Shown: positions 42,809 to 52,879 of the stretch, piece by piece | How positions within the stretch are numbered: position 1 is the first letter of the stretch | How the letters are laid out: each line of letters begins with the position of its first letter | Assembly (NCBI GenBank): GCA_033032865.1 | Contig: JAWHQI010000277.1 | Span: forward strand, 2,946,501 to 3,010,500 | Source: Dactylorhiza incarnata | Taxonomy: Eukaryota > Streptophyta > Magnoliopsida > Asparagales > Orchidaceae | DNA: 64,000 nt | Direction of reading: 5' to 3' | Made by a program: the position numbers and the translations under genes | The notes under the pieces: model-generated | Databases searched by the model: none | Told to the model about the DNA's origin: nothing | Seen by the model: the letters and a program-made list of their open reading frames with translations, nothing else

Positions 42809-43633
42809 TTGCATTTTTTTAACCGCACAACTGACGGTCTCCTAATCCAAACCACACTCTTGCGGTCTCTGCTTTCTTCTAACCGCAGCATCGAGCGATC
42901 TCTGTTGCTCTTACCTCACGCGCCTCCCGCCTTTGCTGCTCCTCATCCCTTTTATAGCTTCTCTCAACCGTCCAGTGGGCCCCTTCACCGGCTCTGCTCT
43001 CCTCATCCCGCAGCGATCTCTCCTCAGCAGCGTGCTTTCCTCCGCCGATCTCACAGTCCGCCAACAACGGTCTCTCTCTGCAGCGGTCTCCTCTGCTCGC
43101 AGCGAGCTCTCCGCAAGACCTCTACGAGCTCTCCTCCTCCCTCTACTCACAGCGGGCTCTTCCTCTGCTCGCAGCGAGCTCCCAGCGTTCTCTCCTGCGA
43201 CCTCCTGCGATCCCTCCAGTCCAACGCGCTCTGCCTCCAGTCCAGCCCGGTCAGCCCGTCTTCTGCGGTCTCATACTCGCAGCTCGACAGCCCGTCTCCA
43301 GCGGTCTCCTACTCGCAGCTCGTCAGCCCGTCTCCTGCGGTCTCTCCAGTCCAGCGAGCTTCCTCTGCCGGTCTACTTCTCCAGCGGTCTCTCCAGCGAC
43401 CTCCATCTCCTCCAGCGACCTCCATCTCCTCCAGCGATCTGCTTCTCGGCAGACTTCTCACTTAACTGCCAGGTCGCCCAAGCGGTCTCGCGAGCTCTCC
43501 AGCGGCCTTCCCTAGTCAGCAGCTCGCCCGGCCTCTCCCTGCCGGTCTCCTCAGAACAGCTCGCCCGGCCTTCCTAAGTCAGTAGCTCGCCCGGACTACT
43601 CCCAGCAGCCAGCTCGTCCCGTTTCTATCGTTA
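42809..43633 (+). repeat. Repeat-rich leader of copia 3
   Basis: An 825-base C/T-rich leader between primer site and gag. GCGGTCTC, CTCGCAGC and CAGCCCGTCTCC motifs recur many times, and a 19-base CGACCTCCATCTCCTCCAG unit is doubled near 43398. Frames are open by chance of low complexity; no protein is supported. Confidence 0.7.
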
Positions 43634-44884
43634 ATGGGATCCTCCGTTGACTCCACCACGGTGCCTGCTCCGCCTCAGCCTGACAACCTGGGTCAGCCTC
43701 CCGAACTTTGTGATGAGCTGTGAATCACCACCATCTCCCTCTCCGGGAAAGGAAACTTCATCCAATGGGTTCACTCGGTCCGGCGCATTCTTCAGTCAAA
43801 GGGACTTCTGGGTCATCTCACCCAAGGGCCTCCAGTCCCTGCTACGGATACCTGGCTCCGTAATGACGGACGAGTTCAGACTTGGCTCCTCAACTCGATG
43901 GATGGAGAGTCATACCAGATGGTGATGTATCACGAGACTGCTAAAGCAATGTGGGATGGGCTCCACTCTCTATACTCGGGCAAGGACAGCCTTCAACATC
44001 TATACGACATCATCACAGATCTCCAGGCTTTAGATACGGCTGGGGCTGCTAACATGATCTGCTTCGTTGCTCGCACCAAGACTCTTGCCGAGGCATGGAT
44101 CCAGCATCAACCGTCCACCAATGATCACGCTGTTCAACGAGCTCAGAAGGAAGCTGTCATCATTGCTATGATCATGGCTCGTGTTCCGCCACACTTGCAA
44201 AGCATCCGAAATCAGGTTCTGGCCTCAGCCATCACTCCTTCCCTCTCAGATGTGTGCTTCATGCTCTTCAAAACCTCAGCACCTATGGCGGCTCCTCCTC
44301 TTCCCTCACCGGCCCTTCTCCAGCACACTCCCGCTCCCTTACTCTTTGTGCCTCCTTCAGCTCGTGGTGGACGATTTGCCTCTCAGGGAAGGGGACGTGG
44401 TGGTCGTTCTCAACCAAAATGTTCATTTCGTGGGCGAGATGGCCACTTCGAGACGACCTGCTATCGGAAGCCTGTGAATCCTCCTCGTCCGACAGTCGCT
44501 GTTGCTGATGACAGCCCCTCGATCTCCCGCGCTGATCTTGATGCTCTCCGCCTACAGTTCCAACAGCTTCAAGGGATGATGTCTCCACCTGCCTCTGTTG
44601 CCTCCGTCTCCAATTCAGGTATAACCTGTCTCTCAACGAGTCCACGCTGGATAGTGGACTCTGGTGCTACTTATCACATCACCTCGCGACAACCACCAAA
44701 GTATTTGAATGCTCCTCATCCGAAGTGTATCACTGTTGCCAATGGGGAGACGGTTCCGGTCTCCGGCTCGGCTGACTCTCTCTTAGCCCCTCCATCTCTC
44801 TCTGTTCGGCTCTTCATGTTCCGGGATCCCCGTTCAATTTACTTTATGTTAGCCGTCTTACTTCGGACTTGGATTGCTCCCTAA
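43634..44884 (+). pseudogene. Copia 3 gag and start of protease, disrupted
   Basis: ATG at 43634 (MGSSVDSTTVP). An in-frame TGA at 43721-43723 stands where copia 1 and 2 have Arg. The capsid blocks match copia 1. The zinc knuckle reads CSFRGRDGHFETTC, so the second Cys is replaced by Arg and metal binding should fail. Protease VDSGATYHIT is present near 44660. A frameshift near 44805 leads to a false end at 44884. The next part resumes in another frame. Confidence 0.92.
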
Positions 44885-45474
44885 CATTTACATCCTCTTC
44901 TTTTCTGATACAGGATCGGCGGACGCGGACTACCATTGGTAAGGGGCGACTGCGTAACGGGCTCTACCTTCTCGATGACTCTCCAAATATCCTCTCCTCG
45001 GTCTCCTCTGCTGAGTGGCATCAGCGTCTTGGACATGCTCCCCTCCCAGTCCTCCAGAAGGCACTTCCTGATGTATCTTTTCCTGCTTTTAAATGTGATT
45101 CGTGTATTTTGGGCAAACAGACCCGTTCTTCTTTTCCCGCACATTGTACTCGGAGCTCCGCTCCTTTTGATCTATTACATTCTGATATATGGGGACCTTA
45201 TAAAATTACGAGTAATTCTGGGTTTTGATATTTTCTTACGTTTATTGATGACTACTCACGGGTTACTTGGTTATACTTACTTCGCGATCGCTCGGAGCTC
45301 CCTCGTATATTTCGGGCGTTTATCCTTAAAACTCGCACACAATTCTCCACCACCCTCAAAACTCTACGAACTGATAATGCTCGTGAATACACAGGCAACG
45401 AGTTTGCAAAGTTATGCTCTGAATTTGGAATTATCCACCAGACTTCATGTCCCTAGACCCCACAGCAAAATGAT
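44869..45474 (+). pseudogene. Copia 3 integrase, N-terminal and core part, disrupted
   Basis: Integrase zinc-finger region (EWHQRLGHAPLP near 45016, CDSCILGKQ near 45098) and core start (FIDDYSRVTW near 45243, TDNAREYTG near 45370). In-frame stops lie at 45226-45228 (TGA where relatives have Arg) and near 45454 (TAG where relatives have Tyr). Confidence 0.9.
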
Positions 45475-47742
45475 GTGGTTGAACGGAAGAACCGACACTT
45501 GCTTGATGTTGCCCGCTCTCTCATGCTTCACATGAACGTTCCCAAAGCCTATTGGAACTTTGCGGTCTCCACGGCCTGCTTTCTTATTAACCGTCTTCCA
45601 TCCTCTGTCCTCAATAATGCCACTCCTTTCAGCCTCCTCTTTCCTTCTACTCCGGCCTTTCCCCTCACACCTCGAATTTTCGGGTGTACGTGTTACGTTC
45701 ATATCCTGGGACCGTCTACGGACAAACTGGACCCCCGGGCGGCGAAGCAAATTTTCGTTGGTTACTCCCGTACACAGAAGGGCTACGTTTGTTATTCTCC
45801 TACTACTCGCAAAGTCTCTGTGTCGCCGGATGTTACCTTCCGGGAGGATCAACCATTCTTCTCTGCTCCAGTACCCACACCAACACCGATACCTACCCCA
45901 CTGTCTATCATCCGACCTATCACTCCCGTTCACACACCAGCTCTTCCTTCCCCGAGTTCTGCTCCTGCCCCCTCCAAGCGGCCTCTCATCCGTGACTACT
46001 CTCGCCGCCCTCCCACTCCCGTTTCCCCTACGCAGTCGGCCTCGACCTCGGGTACTCAGCGTCTGGCTGATCCGGTAACAGAATCAACCGCTCATCCGAT
46101 GGCGAACTATGTTTCCCTCCATCGCCTCTCTCCCCAACTCCAGACACTGGCTACCTCCTTGTCCACAATTGCTATTCCTAACTCTGTGCAGGAGGCTCTA
46201 CAACATCCTGGGTGGCGCGCTGCCATGGAGGAAGAAATGACTGCTCTTTGGGCCAACAAGACTTGGACTCTGGTACCCCGTCCTCCAGGACAGAAACCCG
46301 TTGGGTGTAAATGTGTTTTTGTTATCAAACATGCTCCTGATGGAACCATTGACCGGCTGAAAGCTCGCTTGGTTGCTCGTGGCTACACTCAACAACAGGG
46401 TATCGACTATGAAGAGACATTCTCTCCGGTGGCTAAACTCAACACTGTTCGTGTGCTTATCTCCGTAGCCGTACATCGTCAGTGGCCATTATTTCAGCTG
46501 GATGTTAAGAATGCATTTCTTAACGGCGATCTCCATGAAACTGTTTTCATGGAGCAACCTCCCGGGTTTGAGACCACGGGGGAGTCCTCTCTGGTCTGCC
46601 GTCTATTGCAGTCTCTTTATGGTCTCAAACAATCACCTCGCAACTGGTTCGACAAGTTCAGCAAGACTCTTCGGGAGATTGGCTTTACTCGGAGCTCGGC
46701 AGACTTCTCCTTGTTCACTCGTAAACAGGCGACGGGAACAGTGATTCTTCTGGTTTATGTGGATGACATCATAATTACTGGAGATGATGTCAAAGGAATA
46801 CAGATGGTCAAACAACATCTTAGCTCTGTATTTCAGACAAAGGATCTGGGTCACCTTCACTACTTCCTGGGTCTGGAGGCCGCCAGAAGATCAGATGGCC
46901 TTGTCCTCTCTCAGCGAAAGTACTGTCTCGATCTCCTACATGAGGCGGGATACTCAGGCTGCAAACCAACCAACACCCCAATGGATGTCAATCACAAATT
47001 GTGTGTTCAAGCTTCCGACTCAGACCTGCAACTACAGAACCCAGAATACTATCGTCGTCTTGTTGGAAAATTAATCTACCTAACGGTAACAAGACCTGAC
47101 ATATCCTTCGTCGTGGGTATGGTCAGTAGATACATGCACACCCCTCGAAGATCTCACCTTCAGGCCGTCGAAAGGATTCTGAGGTATCTCAAAACAGCTC
47201 CTGGTCAGGGACTGGTTTATAAAACATCATCGTCAACTCCAAGATTGGTGGCATACTCTGATGCTGACTATGCTGGGTCCCTGGACGATCGACGGTCAAC
47301 AAGTGGCTTCTGCACGTACTTTGGAGGACACCTGATTACCTGGCGAAGTAAGAAGCAAGTTGTTGTTGCGAGATCCTCAGCTGAAGCAGAATACCGGGCA
47401 ATGGCATCTGTGGTCTCTGAACTCACATGGCTTGAGAGCCTCCTGACTGACCTTGGTATAAAACTTCCTTCACCAGCTCTCCTCTTGTGTGATAGTCAAG
47501 CTGCTATACACATTGCCAAGAACCCAGTCTTCCACGAAAGAACAAAACACATTGAAGTAGATTGTCATTTCATACGGGAGAAAGTTCAAATGAAGAAGCT
47601 AGAGTTAAAGCACGTTCCGGGTACAGAACAAGTGGCAGATGTCCTCACAAAGGCCCTATCCAGTACTCTCTTCTATCAATGTCTGTCCAAGCTTGGATCC
47701 TACGACTTGTGCGCTCCAGCTTGCGGGGGAGTGTTAGAATAG
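45475..47742 (+). CDS. Copia 3 integrase end, RT and RNase H (open)
   Basis: An open stretch of 755 codons. It starts inside integrase around the catalytic Glu (VVERKNRH), retains the STACFLINRLPSS region lost in copia 1, then the Pro/Ser/Thr-rich linker, [15 protein letters not shown] with QLDVKNAFLNGDL and LVYVDDIIITGDD, and RNase H with SDADYAGSLDDRR and CDSQAAIHIAKN. It ends ACGGVLE with the stop 11 bases inside the 3' LTR. Catalytic residues look intact. Not expressed as such without the upstream part. Confidence 0.92.
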   Translation: MVERKNRHLLDVARSLMLHMNVPKAYWNFAVSTACFLINRLPSSVLNNATPFSLLFPSTPAFPLTPRIFGCTCYVHILGPSTDKLDPRAAKQIFVGYSRTQKGYVCYSPTTRKVSVSPDVTFREDQPFFSAPVPTPTPIPTPLSIIRPITPVHTPALPSPSSAPAPSKRPLIRDYSRRPPTPVSPTQSASTSGTQRLADPVTESTAHPMANYVSLHRLSPQLQTLATSLSTIAIPNSVQEALQHPGWRAAMEEEMTALWANKTWTLVPRPPGQKPVGCKCVFVIKHAPDGTIDRLKARLVARGYTQQQGIDYEETFSPVAKLNTVRVLISVAVHRQWPLFQLDVKNAFLNGDLHETVFMEQPPGFETTGESSLVCRLLQSLYGLKQSPRNWFDKFSKTLREIGFTRSSADFSLFTRKQATGTVILLVYVDDIIITGDDVKGIQMVKQHLSSVFQTKDLGHLHYFLGLEAARRSDGLVLSQRKYCLDLLHEAGYSGCKPTNTPMDVNHKLCVQASDSDLQLQNPEYYRRLVGKLIYLTVTRPDISFVVGMVSRYMHTPRRSHLQAVERILRYLKTAPGQGLVYKTSSSTPRLVAYSDADYAGSLDDRRSTSGFCTYFGGHLITWRSKKQVVVARSSAEAEYRAMASVVSELTWLESLLTDLGIKLPSPALLLCDSQAAIHIAKNPVFHERTKHIEVDCHFIREKVQMKKLELKHVPGTEQVADVLTKALSSTLFYQCLSKLGSYDLCAPACGGVLE

Positions 47743-47904
47743 CCCATTTAGAGGGCCCGTATTCGGGCCCATGTATTTCTCTCCCTCTTTAGTTCCACAT
47801 CATGTATAGGAATATTTCTCTCCTCCTCTCTCCTATATATTTGTACTCACTCTTTGTATTTAATAATAAGAACAATTTATACAAGCTCCTGCGTTTATTC
47901 TACA
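47732..47904 (+). repeat. 3' LTR of copia 3
   Basis: 173 bp with three substitutions from the 5' LTR. The polypurine run GCGGGGGAG (47723-47731) precedes it. Confidence 0.95.
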
Positions 47905-50520
47905 ATCTGCAATCCAACTTTTTGAAGATTGGGTTATTCAAGTTATTCACCTACTGCCTTCTGTGAAGCTCCTTCAGCGATCCTTGGTATTGGCTCCCCT
48001 TGATTCTTCTTCACCATTTCTACTTCTTCAGCATCACTTTCCTCTTGAATGGAGGGGATGAAGTGAGTTGGTTCAGCTGCAGCCTCCATTATAATTGAGA
48101 ATCCATGAAACTGTGAAAGCAAATTAGAAGAATTTTTCTCTTCATAGAGAATGTTAGTCTTATCAAAAGTGACACGAATTAATTCTTCCAAACATAAATT
48201 CTTCTTATTATAGCATCTATAGGCTTTGCCAACGGAGGAATATCCAAAAAAATATTCTTTCATGAGTTTTAGCTTCAAACTTAGTTAAAGTAGATTTACC
48301 ACTATTATAATAAATACACCCAAGTACTTTAATATGAGAAATATTTGGTGTTCTTTTACTAGTCCATTGGGACTCTTTCCATGTAGTTTGTTGATTAGTA
48401 GTCGATTTAGCACATTGCATGCAGTATTTACTGCTTCAGCCTAAAAGTATATAGGTACTTAACTTCAGCAAGTAAGGTCATGTCTGCCTATATAAGTATT
48501 TTATTTTTTTCCTCTCGGTAAGTCCATTCTGCTGTGGAGGTCCAGGAGATGAAAATCATTGTTTGATCCAAACAAATTCATAAAAATCTTGCATTCTATA
48601 AGATTCAAATTCATTACCATGATCACTCTTGATCATAACTATTGAACTATACATCTCAGAATGAATTTGCCTGAGAAAGTTAGTTAGAATACTAAAATTA
48701 GCATACTACTTTTCAAAAAGAAAACTCACGTGAATCTAGAAAAATTATCAACTACAAAAAATATCCCTTACCTCCTAAACTAGTGATAGCAATTGGACCA
48801 AACAAATCCATATGTAACAAATATAAACATCTAAAGGTGATATTTTGAAGTTTTACTTTTAAGGGAGACTTTTATATACTTTTCTAATTGGCAAGCTCTA
48901 CAAGGTTTATCCTTAACATTTTTGAATCGGATAAACTCCTACTAAGTTTGCACTAGATAGTTAAGATAAGGTTTTGACATTTATATGTGCAAGTCTCCTA
49001 TGCCACAAATCATAAAAGTTACGAGAGTAAGTAACGAGCAAATAGGAGTTTCCACTTGACTAAAGTTAATAAGGTAAACCTTGTCCACTATAGTAACAGT
49101 AAAAACCAATGTGTCTGTTCTACTGTCCTTCACCAAGCAAGAATTGAATTGAAATAAAATTTGATAACCTTTAAGTTAATTTATGTTTATCAGATTGTGT
49201 TACAATCCTCCTACATGAGCAACATCAATAAGTATTATTTACCAAATGAAAAGTTATTATAACATTTAGTGCATCCAGGGTTGGAATCTCCAAAGATGAC
49301 CTTGGGTCCTCTCCTAGCACAATAATCTGTCAGCAGATTTCTATTTCCAGCCATATGCCTAGAGCAACCATTGTCCAAGTACCAAATGTGCTTCTTGATA
49401 AGACTTGGAGATTATTGTATCTGCAACCAAATAAGATGTCCTCCCAAAAATATTTGAGGTGAATACCATAAGTAGCAACATTCTCACAAACCTTTGACTT
49501 TCACGGGTAAGAGTTACGAGGGGAGGTGTTTGTGAAGTTATGCCAACAATCAATCATAAAGTGGCGAACCTTCCCACAACAAAAGCATTTAAATCCATAG
49601 TAATGTGGATGGTCAGTTAGTTACATTATTTTCCATACTTGTGCCCTTTGAGTGTCTTTCTATCAACCTGGAGGAGAATTTGTTGTTCTTGCTCCAATTG
49701 TTGAATCTTTTCACCGAAAAACCTATCTCCTCATCTGTGAAAGAAGAGACCTTAAGTTCAGTGGCTAAAAGAGCTACTGTTTTCTCTGCAAGTGCTTTGG
49801 GGGATGGAGTGCTCCTCTCTTCTTCCTTGATGCTGTCAATTCACATGACAACAACTTTCCATAGTGATCTCTCTATCTGTTTTCCCTTATGGTTCATGCA
49901 TAAGGGCACACTTCTTTATCAATCACTTCAGCGGCTTATCAATCTGTTCTACAGGGATTTCTCTATCATAAGTTCTCAGTTCATTTATTATGCCACTAAA
50001 TCTTTTGAACCATTCAACAACTAGTTCTCCATATTTCATCTTGAAATTCTCATACTGTGTAATCAGGTCAAACTCCGTGTACTTCCTGACATCTTCAATG
50101 CCTTCTGTCATACTTATTAAAGCCTCTCAGATCTCCTTGGTACAAATATAATTTATTATATTTTGCTATCACTTATTAGAGAGAGTACATATCAGAATGT
50201 TCATGGTCTTTGCATCATAAGATCTTTTTTATCTTCATTTGACCATTATGTCTTGGGATTCAGAATTTCACTGCAAGTGTGATCATTTGGTTTCATGAGA
50301 GTGTAAGGACCTATTAAGACAGAATCAAAAAATTCTTCATTAATGAAGTTCATATATAATCAAATCTTAGACTTCCATAGTGCAAACTTATCAAAGTTGC
50401 ACAAAGGTGGTCTGGATGTAGAAGCATAATCTTCTAAGATAAAATGTGATATTGGATCTATTAGAGGATGTAGTGATAAGATTTTGATTCACCAATATTT
50501 TAACTCTTAAAGATGAATCT
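47905..50520 (-). pseudogene. Copia 4 gag, protease and integrase remnant
   Basis: Front part of old copia 4, minus strand, with many stops. From 50111 downwards: gag block DVRKYTEFDLITQYENFKMK; a zinc-knuckle remnant near 49590; a GAG-pre-integrase block LWHRRLAHINVKTLS near 48990; integrase end with PNISHIKVLGCIYY near 48340; then the acidic linker near 47960. It continues at 42623 after copia 3. Gag blocks match copia 5 at 57860, so both belong to one family, probably Tork/SIRE-like (inference). Confidence 0.75.
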
Positions 50521-50533
50521 TGCTCTGATACCA
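50521..50533 (-). promoter_or_regulatory. Primer-binding site of copia 4
   Basis: The minus strand reads TGGTATCAGAGCA, separated by two bases from the presumed LTR end, as in copia 5. Confidence 0.85.
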
Positions 50534-51429
50534 ATTAAAAGTGCGAAAAATAGCACTAAATATCTCTAAAAGGGGCAGGGATGAATAATGAGTTAAACAC
50601 TTTTCCCTCAAATCCACAGATACCACAAATCAAATAAAATGGATAAACAAATATAAATATAAAGCAGTAAATAAATTATCTATAAAGTAGAAGACAAATT
50701 TTATAGTGGTTCCACTATAATCAGGGTACATACACTCTTCCACAATCCTACACTCTTCCACAATTATGTGTGAATCCATGCCAGTCCAGGCACATAGTCT
50801 TTTCACTGGAGACTCAAGAACTCAAATAGTCTTTTCCTTTGGAGACTCAGCAACCACACAGAGTTTTTTTGCACTGGAGACTCAGACAACCACACTAGAA
50901 TAGTTTGAAGGGGCATTTAGGAACCCGTTTACAGAGTAAAGAATGACTTTTCCACAATGTAAGAAGCTTCGAAGATTGAAGTTCTTTTGCAATGAAAGTA
51001 ACGTGGATAATTCCTAGAAGATTGAAATAATCTTTTTTTCTCAGAGCTTCTTGCTTTCTATATAGTTTCTCACAGAGCAGTTACTTAGTCCCTTTTCTTT
51101 TATTGCTTGTTTTTCTTCTCCGCAAAAACTTAGGGCATACTGAGACTTCAGGTTGTTAGGGTTAAGAACTTTCTTCAAATCATTTCTGAAAGCTTTTATA
51201 TCTTCTTTAATATTCTTTTGCTTTTATATCGTCTTTAATATTCTTTTTTTCTGCTGCCTAAGTACCAAGAAGAATAGGCTACAGTAAAGGCTCTTTAATT
51301 TTCCTTTAAACAGTAACGACTATAATAATGGCTCGGTCAACTGTGAACTTCGGTCGGTGATTGTTGATCTCAGTTCGGATCTTCTTCGTTCTGGGATTGC
51401 TTCAAAAGAGTCTTCAGTCAGCGATCGGC

Positions 51430-51537
51430 GAACGTAGATCGCAGTCGGTGATCGGCAAACGTAGATCGCAGTCGGCGATCGGCAAACGTAGATCGCAGTC
51501 GGCGATCGGCAAACGTAGATCGCAGTCGGCGATCGGC
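51430..51537 (+). repeat. Tandem repeat, 4 x 27 bp
   Basis: Units at 51430, 51457, 51484 and 51511, reading (A/G)AACGTAGATCGCAGTCGG then (T/C)GATCGGC. Three units are almost identical. It is inside the copia 4 LTR. Confidence 0.95.
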
Positions 51538-51765
51538 GATCTCCGCTCTCATCTCTGTAAGGGTCATTTTGTGATTGTTGATAGGATCGAGTCTTCAGTC
51601 AGCGAACGTGGGTTGGTCGCTCGGCGATCAGTGTTTCTTCAAAACCTTCTGGATCTGTGATCTCCGAGTTGAAGAGCCTGGTCGGCGGTCATCTCTGGCT
51701 GATCGGCGAACTTCATCAAATTGTGCTTTCTGATTCATGGTCAGTGATCCTTGGATCCGGTAGGC

Positions 51766-51840
51766 GAATGCTCGGTAGGTGAACGCTCGGTCGGCGAACG
51801 CTCGGTCGGCGAACGCTCGGTCGGCGAACGCTCGGTCGGC
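51766..51840 (+). repeat. Tandem repeat, 5 x 15 bp
   Basis: Units GAACGCTCGGTCGGC at 51781, 51796, 51811 and 51826, preceded by a diverged unit at 51766. The 15-base period keeps reading frames open on both strands, which explains apparent pentapeptide-repeat frames here. Confidence 0.95.
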
Positions 51841-51966
51841 GAATGCACACCTGTTAGCGAACATCGATCCCCGAATCCAGTCATGATCGGAGAACGTCAA
51901 CTGCCGGTCGACGATTTCTTCAAGTCTTCAAAATCAACTTCTCTGAATCTTCTGAGTCCATAAAAG

Positions 51967-52440
51967 CTTGCACTCTATTTGGCATCGAGGCCACCCATTC
52001 CTTCGTGTCCCTGGATTATAATCGTGATATTATCGGTGTCAGGCATTTTACTGGACGTTCATTGAAAGTGTGACTACCAGATGGATCGGAGATGCTGTCC
52101 TCAGACAAGTAAACCTTTATAGTGCGTCTGAATGATAGGTATTATGAAGTTATCGAGACGTTGCTGAAGATATCAGATTTTGACCTGATCTCAGGTATGG
52201 ATTGGCTACAGAAGCACGGAGCCCAGATCAACTGTGTTACAAAGGAAATTACGTTTAGGCTACCAGAAGACTAGACCATCACCTTCAGAGGTATACCTTT
52301 AGCATTGTGTATTGTTATGTCTTCTATCTATGTAGTCAAGGCCTATTTCCAGGGATAAAGTGTATATGATATACTTTGAGTTAGTAGAAAGACAGATAGA
52401 GCCCTCGGACGTGTTGGTCGTCCGAGATTTTCAATTGATC
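51967..52440 (+). pseudogene. Gypsy protease-region fragment
   Basis: Reads LFGIEATHSFVS near 51975 (the family has a DSGATHSF-type motif, so the catalytic Asp side is changed), then ISDFDLISGMDWLQKHGAQI near 52170 and DVLVVRDFQ near 52410. Typical of chromovirus protease and the linker to RT. Stops are present. No RT follows. Confidence 0.75.
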
Positions 52441-52559
52441 TCTACTATACATCAAAATATACAGATACATAGAGCGCATAATCAGATTATCATGCATTAA
52501 TGACATGTTCTACAAAATCAGGTATTTTTCCCAACAGGAACCCAGTGTACGGTCGCTAC

Positions 52560-52733
52560 ATTTATACATTTTTTATTTTTATGCTAGCTCTTGCATTTCG
52601 TTAGATTAGGGAGATTAAAATTGAATGGTTGGGATTATTTTGATGGTCCTAATTAAGGATCATGATCAATGGTTGATATTGTTTTGATTGCCCTATGCTT
52701 TTCTTTATAATATATAGTATAGATTAAGGTATG
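52560..52733 (-). mobile_element. Helitron-type 5' end, minus strand, truncated
   Basis: On the minus strand TCTATACTATATATTATAAA starts at 52733 after an A, as at 18950 and 19159. It lies about 145 bases beyond exon 4 of the host gene. The 3' limit is not identified. Confidence 0.5.
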
Positions 52734-52879
52734 ATTTTTCGAAGAAGTATTAGTATAATTGGATAATGGAACTTTTTTTGTTTCTCCTAATGTTATTAGT
52801 GATCTGATTAAACCTGAAATTTTGCAATCAAATAATTCTACGCAATAAACATGAACGAGGTTTCAGAAAAGGAAGTTAC

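Larger units (their letters stand above)
42624..47904 (+). mobile_element. Ty1/copia element 3, complete
   Basis: A full-length 5,281 bp copia on the plus strand. LTRs are both 173 bp with three substitutions between them. The flanking duplication is ATTTG (42619-42623) / ATCTG (47905-47909), one mismatch. The primer site touches the 5' LTR and TTGCGGGGGAG touches the 3' LTR. It inserted into old copia 4. Same family as copia 1, opposite strand. RT and RNase H are intact; gag, protease and integrase carry stops and a frameshift. Confidence 0.95.
50536..51965 (-). repeat. 5' LTR of copia 4 (outer limit uncertain)
   Basis: Adjoins the primer site. Like the copia 5 LTR it contains GGAGACTC motifs and arrays of GATCGNCGA-type words. 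Two tandem arrays lie inside (51430-51537, 51766-51840). The outer end is not clear, because a gypsy protease fragment begins at about 51967. Confidence 0.6.

Noticed and set aside
42746..43577. Open frames of 214-239 codons in the copia 3 leader
   Set aside because: Repeat-rich leader before the gag ATG; Ser/Pro/Leu-rich chance translation.
51430..51537. Regular repeats resembling a CRISPR array
   Set aside because: Units are directly adjacent with no unique spacers, and the genome is that of a plant.
51361..51963. Pentapeptide-repeat-like frames on both strands
   Set aside because: The 15- and 27-base periods are multiples of three and keep any frame open; no gene signals.
52524..52538. 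TGTTGGGAAAAAT on the minus strand as outer end of the copia 4 LTR
   Set aside because: It matches the copia 5 LTR start, but the gypsy protease fragment lies between it and the LTR; too little to extend the LTR to here.
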